A stretch of DNA of 19,321 bases from Thioalkalivibrio sp. (GTDB lineage: Bacteria; Pseudomonadota; Gammaproteobacteria; Ectothiorhodospirales; Ectothiorhodospiraceae). The translations under genes and the position numbers were made by a program. Position 1 is the stretch's first letter; each line of letters starts with the position of its first letter. Where the stretch lies: contig SLHN01000195.1 of assembly GCA_007136145.1 (NCBI GenBank), positions 1 through 19,321 of the forward strand, in the 5' to 3' direction. The notes beneath the pieces are model-generated. The model saw only the letters and a program-made list of their open reading frames with translations, did not search any database and was not told the DNA's origin. Positions 16,803 to 19,321 of this stretch are shown here, piece by piece.

Positions 16803-17963
16803 ATGACATTCGAACTGATGGATACCTTTACGCAAAGTGCAACGATCAAAGTCATCGGCGTCGGCGGCGGAGGTGGCAATGCCGTCCAGCACATGGTCTA
16901 TTCGCAATTGGAGGGCGTGGATTTCATTTGCGCGAATACCGATGCGCAGGCACTGAAGAGCCTGGGTGCCAAGACCCTACTGCAATTGGGTGGCGACATT
17001 ACCAAGGGGTTGGGTGCCGGCGCCGATCCGGCGGTTGGCCGTGAAGCCGCGCTGGAAGATCGCGAGCGCATTCAGGAGTTGTTGCAGGGTGCCGACATGG
17101 TCTTCATAACGGCTGGCATGGGTGGTGGCACGGGTACCGGAGCCGCACCCGTCGTTGCGCAGATTGCCAAGGAAATGGGGATCCTGACCGTCGCGGTGGT
17201 CACCAAGCCGTTCCCATTCGAGGGCAAAAAGCGCATGCAGGTCGCCATGTCGGGAATAAAGGCATTGACCGAGCAGGTCGATTCTTTGATCACGATCCCG
17301 AATGAAAAGCTACTGAGTGTGCTCGGCAAGAACACCAGTTTGCTCGATGCGTTCAAGGGAGCCAATGACGTTTTATTCGGCGCCGTGCAGGGTATCGCCG
17401 AATTGATCACGCGGCCCGGTCTCATCAATGTGGACTTCGCGGACGTGCGCAATGTGATGCGCGAGATGGGGATGGCGATGATGGGCACCGGCGTTGGTAC
17501 TGGTGAGGATCGTGCCCGCCAGGCGGCCGAGGCGGCGATTGCGAGCCCGCTACTGGAGGATGTGGATATCTCCGGCGCGCGGGGAATCCTCGTGAACGTG
17601 ACCGGGGGGCTGGATATGGGAATCGGTGAGTTCGAGGACGTGGGCGAGGCCGTGAAGATGCTCGCTTCCGAGGACGCGACAGTGGTGGTGGGCACGGTCA
17701 TCGATCCCGAGATGAAGGACGAACTGCGTGTAACCCTGGTCGCGACCGGCCTGGGTAGCCCGGTGAAGCACGTGCCACAGGAACGTCCGAGTGTTCGCGT
17801 CGTGGATGCGGTCCCGCGGCGCGCCGTGGGTTCCGACCTGGAAGACCTCGATCGGCCGACCGCGATGCGCCGGGGCGAGGAAAGGGTCGCGATCGACTAT
17901 GCAGGGCAATCTGGCATCGATGTTCTCGATATCCCGGCCTTTCTCCGCAAACAGGCGGATTAG
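16803..17963 (+). CDS. ftsZ: Cell division GTPase FtsZ
   Basis: FtsZ is the tubulin homologue that forms the division ring. The 386-residue product (E. coli 383) has the N-terminal IKVIGVGGGGGNAV nucleotide-binding segment, the tubulin signature GGGTGTG at 107-113, the T7 loop NVDFADV from Asn209 (Asp211 and Asp214 are the GTP-hydrolysis residues of the next subunit), and the conserved tail LDIPAFLRKQAD that binds FtsA and ZipA. The linker is short and basic. A strong ribosome site, AAGAGGA at 16789-16795, precedes the ATG by seven bases. Unlike the genes before it, ftsZ is not coupled to its neighbour: 80 bases with a hairpin separate it from ftsA, in keeping with the higher expression usually needed. 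Confidence 0.99.
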   Translation: MTFELMDTFTQSATIKVIGVGGGGGNAVQHMVYSQLEGVDFICANTDAQALKSLGAKTLLQLGGDITKGLGAGADPAVGREAALEDRERIQELLQGADMVFITAGMGGGTGTGAAPVVAQIAKEMGILTVAVVTKPFPFEGKKRMQVAMSGIKALTEQVDSLITIPNEKLLSVLGKNTSLLDAFKGANDVLFGAVQGIAELITRPGLINVDFADVRNVMREMGMAMMGTGVGTGEDRARQAAEAAIASPLLEDVDISGARGILVNVTGGLDMGIGEFEDVGEAVKMLASEDATVVVGTVIDPEMKDELRVTLVATGLGSPVKHVPQERPSVRVVDAVPRRAVGSDLEDLDRPTAMRRGEERVAIDYAGQSGIDVLDIPAFLRKQAD

Positions 17964-17976
17964 TAAGGTCGATCTA

Positions 17977-17999
17977 TGCAGGGTGGGCGGAATCCTGCA
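17977..17999 (+). terminator. Weak hairpin after ftsZ, possible attenuator
   Basis: TGCAGGG at 17977-17983 pairs with TCCTGCA at 17993-17999 (one G-U pair, nine-base loop), starting 14 bases after the ftsZ stop. The following sequence is T-rich but broken by other bases, so termination would be partial at best. It overlaps a candidate -10 element, so the two readings compete. Confidence 0.3.
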
Positions 18000-18004
18000 A
18001 TAAT
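17996..18004 (+). promoter_or_regulatory. Candidate extended -10 promoter for lpxC
   Basis: TGCAATAAT has the TG-N extension and a five-of-six match to TATAAT. Transcription would begin near 18011, giving a leader of about 75 bases that starts just before the long hairpin. I see no good -35 element at the right distance, so this is tentative. Confidence 0.35.
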
Positions 18005-18025
18005 GTTGTCATTGTTGTGTGCAAA

Positions 18026-18054
18026 CCCTGGCCCGGAGATACTCCGGGCCAGGG
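18026..18054 (+). promoter_or_regulatory. 13-bp perfect hairpin in the lpxC leader
   Basis: CCCTGGCCCGGAG at 18026-18038 pairs perfectly with CTCCGGGCCAGGG at 18042-18054 around a three-base loop. It is the strongest stem seen in the window. No T-run follows, so it is not a standard intrinsic terminator. It leaves the lpxC ribosome site (18071-18074) unpaired, so it would be the open state of a possible switch. Confidence 0.75.
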
Positions 18055-18074
18055 ATACAGCCCCTGCCCCGGAG
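18042..18074 (+). promoter_or_regulatory. Alternative stem that would hide the lpxC Shine-Dalgarno
   Basis: The arm at 18042-18054 can instead pair with CCCTGCCCCGGAG at 18062-18074: 12 of 13 positions match, with one C-C mismatch (18049 with 18067) and a seven-base loop. The downstream arm is a near-copy of the left arm at 18026-18038 (one base differs) and contains GGAG, the lpxC ribosome site. The two stems exclude each other. Pairing is read directly; a regulatory role is inference. Confidence 0.5.
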
Positions 18075-18084
18075 TGAACCTGCG

Positions 18085-19005
18085 TTGATCAAACAGAGAA
18101 CGCTGAAGAATAGTATTCGCGCCACGGGTGTCGGCTTGCACACCGGCGAAAAGGTCTCTCTGACCTTGCGTCCGGCCGCTCCGAATACCGGGGTCATCTT
18201 TCATCGATCGGATCTCGATCCCCCTGTATCGATTCCCGCGGTTGCCGAGAATGTGGGCGATACACGACTGTCAACCACGCTTGTGAAGGACGGAGTCCGT
18301 GTGTCTACCGTTGAGCACCTGCTTTCTGCGGTTGCGGGCTTGGGAATCGACAACCTGCATGTGGACCTTAGCGCGCCTGAAGTGCCGATCATGGATGGCA
18401 GTGCTGGCCCTTTCGTATTCCTGCTTCAATCGGCAGGCCTTAAGGAACAGAGCGCGGCCAAGAGGTTTATCCGTATCAACCGTTCCGTGGAAATCCACGA
18501 CGATGACAAATGGGTTCGCTTTGATCCCTACGAGGGCTTCAAGGTCGGATTCTGTATTGATTTCGAGCACCCGATGTTCACGAGCGGTAGCCAGCGCGCG
18601 GAGCTGGATTTTTCCTCGACATCCTTTGTCCGCGAGGTTGCGCGCGCCCGTACCTTCGGGTTCATGCGTGACATTGAGGCCTTGCGGGCGAATCAGTTGG
18701 CCCTGGGTGGGAGCCTGGACAACGCTATCGTGCTGGACGATTTCAAGATTCTGAACGAAGACGGCTTGCGCTACGAGAATGAACTGGTCAAACACAAGAT
18801 CCTGGATGTCGTGGGTGACCTGTACCTGCTCGGCTACAGTCTGATCGGCGCCTTCACCGGGCACAAATCGGGACATGCGCTGAATAATCAGCTGATTCGG
18901 CAGCTAAAGCTAGATAAGGAAGCCTGGGAACTGGTGACGTTCGAGGATCAGACCCAGCCACTGCCGATCTGTTTCGGGCAGCTGACGAACCCGCTGACGG
19001 GTTAA
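18085..19005 (+). CDS. lpxC: UDP-3-O-acyl-N-acetylglucosamine deacetylase LpxC
   Basis: LpxC is a cytoplasmic zinc enzyme for the committed step of lipid A synthesis. The 306-residue product (E. coli 305) has the zinc ligands His78, His237 and Asp241, Glu77 in TVEHL, and catalytic His264 in GHKSGHALNN, all one position before the E. coli numbers. The TTG at 18085 is taken as start: the next residues, IKQRTLK, equal E. coli residues 2-8, and GGAG lies ten bases upstream. The only earlier in-frame start is a GTG at 18019, which would read through the hairpin and has no ribosome site. The C-terminus, ending QLTNPLTG, lacks the nonpolar AVLA-type tail by which FtsH recognises E. coli LpxC. A 121-base structured gap separates it from ftsZ. 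Confidence 0.96.
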   Translation: MIKQRTLKNSIRATGVGLHTGEKVSLTLRPAAPNTGVIFHRSDLDPPVSIPAVAENVGDTRLSTTLVKDGVRVSTVEHLLSAVAGLGIDNLHVDLSAPEVPIMDGSAGPFVFLLQSAGLKEQSAAKRFIRINRSVEIHDDDKWVRFDPYEGFKVGFCIDFEHPMFTSGSQRAELDFSSTSFVREVARARTFGFMRDIEALRANQLALGGSLDNAIVLDDFKILNEDGLRYENELVKHKILDVVGDLYLLGYSLIGAFTGHKSGHALNNQLIRQLKLDKEAWELVTFEDQTQPLPICFGQLTNPLTG

Positions 19006-19013
19006 CGGTTAAC
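19000..19013 (+). repeat. Tandem 7-base repeat at the lpxC stop
   Basis: GGTTAAC occurs twice head to tail (19000-19006 and 19007-19013). The first copy contains the lpxC stop codon TAA. Each contains the palindrome GTTAAC. It may be chance. Confidence 0.6.
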
Positions 19014-19172
19014 GTGAAAGGCCCCTGTTGGGTGCCGTGAGGCGCAGCCGAACCGCACCGATACCACGCCGGCCGGCCTCCGGGCCTCCAACGGTGCAAT
19101 TCGCCGCGCTCATTGACACCCTACGCTTGGACCTTTGATGGTTCGGGGTGGCCGCCGGCGCCATGGCAGTTA

Positions 19173-19189
19173 GGAGCGAGACTCGCTCC
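19173..19189. other. 7-bp perfect hairpin in the lpxC downstream region
   Basis: GGAGCGA at 19173-19179 and TCGCTCC at 19183-19189 are perfect inverted repeats around three bases. No T-run flanks it on either strand. It may be part of a structured RNA or an extragenic palindrome. Confidence 0.45.
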
Positions 19190-19217
19190 CCCACGGTGGA
19201 TTCCAGTGTAACGGGCT

Positions 19218-19242
19218 CCCCTTGGAGCAAAAAGTCAAGGGG
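19218..19242. other. 7-bp hairpin with A-rich loop in the lpxC downstream region
   Basis: CCCCTTG at 19218-19224 pairs with CAAGGGG at 19236-19242 around an 11-base loop containing five A. It stands 28 bases after the previous hairpin. No terminator T-run follows on either strand. Confidence 0.45.
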
Positions 19243-19321
19243 CTGATCATTCCCGAGGCCTTTCTCCGTGCGCCGACGCACCTGTGTTTGCTCCGCTGGC
19301 CGCGACCTTTCCGAGTGGCGC

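Larger units (their letters stand above)
19006..19321. other. Region after lpxC with no supported gene
   Basis: These 316 bases contain no ORF resembling a known family on either strand. A minus-strand frame stays open from the window edge to 19009, but its product is low in hydrophobic core pattern and resembles no family I know. The DUF721, secM or M23-peptidase genes often found after lpxC in gammaproteobacteria are not visible here. A weak hairpin (GGCCCC/GGGTGCC, one bulge) lies near 19020-19036 without a T-run. Two clearer hairpins lie at 19173-19189 and 19218-19242. The stretch may hold the operon end and the leader of a gene beyond the window. Confidence 0.5.

Noticed and set aside
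19205..19238. Minus-strand promoter TTGACT ... TACACT
   Set aside because: The spacer is 22 bases, too long for sigma70, and no gene lies downstream on that strand before lpxC.
19009..19321. Minus-strand frame open to the window edge as the end of a downstream gene
   Set aside because: The translation resembles neither DciA/DUF721 nor any other family I know and has an Arg/Pro-rich shadow-like composition; without the sequence beyond the edge it cannot be supported.
1..19321. CRISPR arrays, insertion sequences, phage or defence genes
   Set aside because: No repeat-spacer pattern, transposase or foreign-looking segment was seen; the window is a conserved core cluster.

Overview
This window is a complete division and cell wall (dcw) cluster, read entirely from the + strand. 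It is preceded by the 3' part of the RNase P RNA gene (rnpB) and followed by lpxC. The gene order is mraZ-rsmH-ftsL-ftsI-murE-murF-mraY-murD-ftsW-murG-murC-murB-ddl-ftsQ-ftsA-ftsZ-lpxC. High G+C, a bacterial type A RNase P RNA, lpxC directly after ftsZ, a meso-diaminopimelate-type MurE (DNPR motif) and an FtsZ tail ending in DIPAFLRKQAD all point to a Gram-negative gammaproteobacterium. I would guess a high-GC Chromatiales or Ectothiorhodospiraceae-like lineage, but that finer placement is inference.

Layout. Bases 1-234 are the 3' part of rnpB. Bases 235-502 hold a candidate intrinsic terminator, a sigma70-like promoter and three GTGGG repeats at exact 10-base spacing, which form the expected operator for the repressor MraZ. 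From rsmH to ftsA the coding sequence is continuous: all 13 junctions overlap by 1 to 20 bases, and eight of them are ATGA overlaps. Only three junctions in the cluster have gaps: mraZ/rsmH (5 bases), ftsA/ftsZ (80 bases, with an 8-bp perfect hairpin) and ftsZ/lpxC (121 bases, highly structured). After lpxC, 316 bases hold hairpins but no gene I can support.

Function. MurC, MurD, MurE and MurF build the UDP-MurNAc pentapeptide from precursors supplied by MurB and Ddl. MraY and MurG make lipid I and lipid II at the inner membrane. FtsW and FtsI polymerise and cross-link septal peptidoglycan, controlled by FtsQ and FtsL (with FtsB encoded elsewhere). FtsA and FtsZ form the cytoplasmic ring. RsmH methylates 16S rRNA, MraZ represses the cluster promoter, and LpxC commits precursor to lipid A.

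Most of the window is a textbook cluster with intact catalytic residues; I see no novel protein system. The most interesting part is the lpxC leader. It contains a 13-bp perfect hairpin whose right arm can alternatively pair (12 of 13) with a second copy of the left arm that carries the lpxC Shine-Dalgarno. The gene appears to start with TTG, and its protein lacks the E. coli-type C-terminal degradation tail. This suggests lpxC may be controlled at the mRNA level here.
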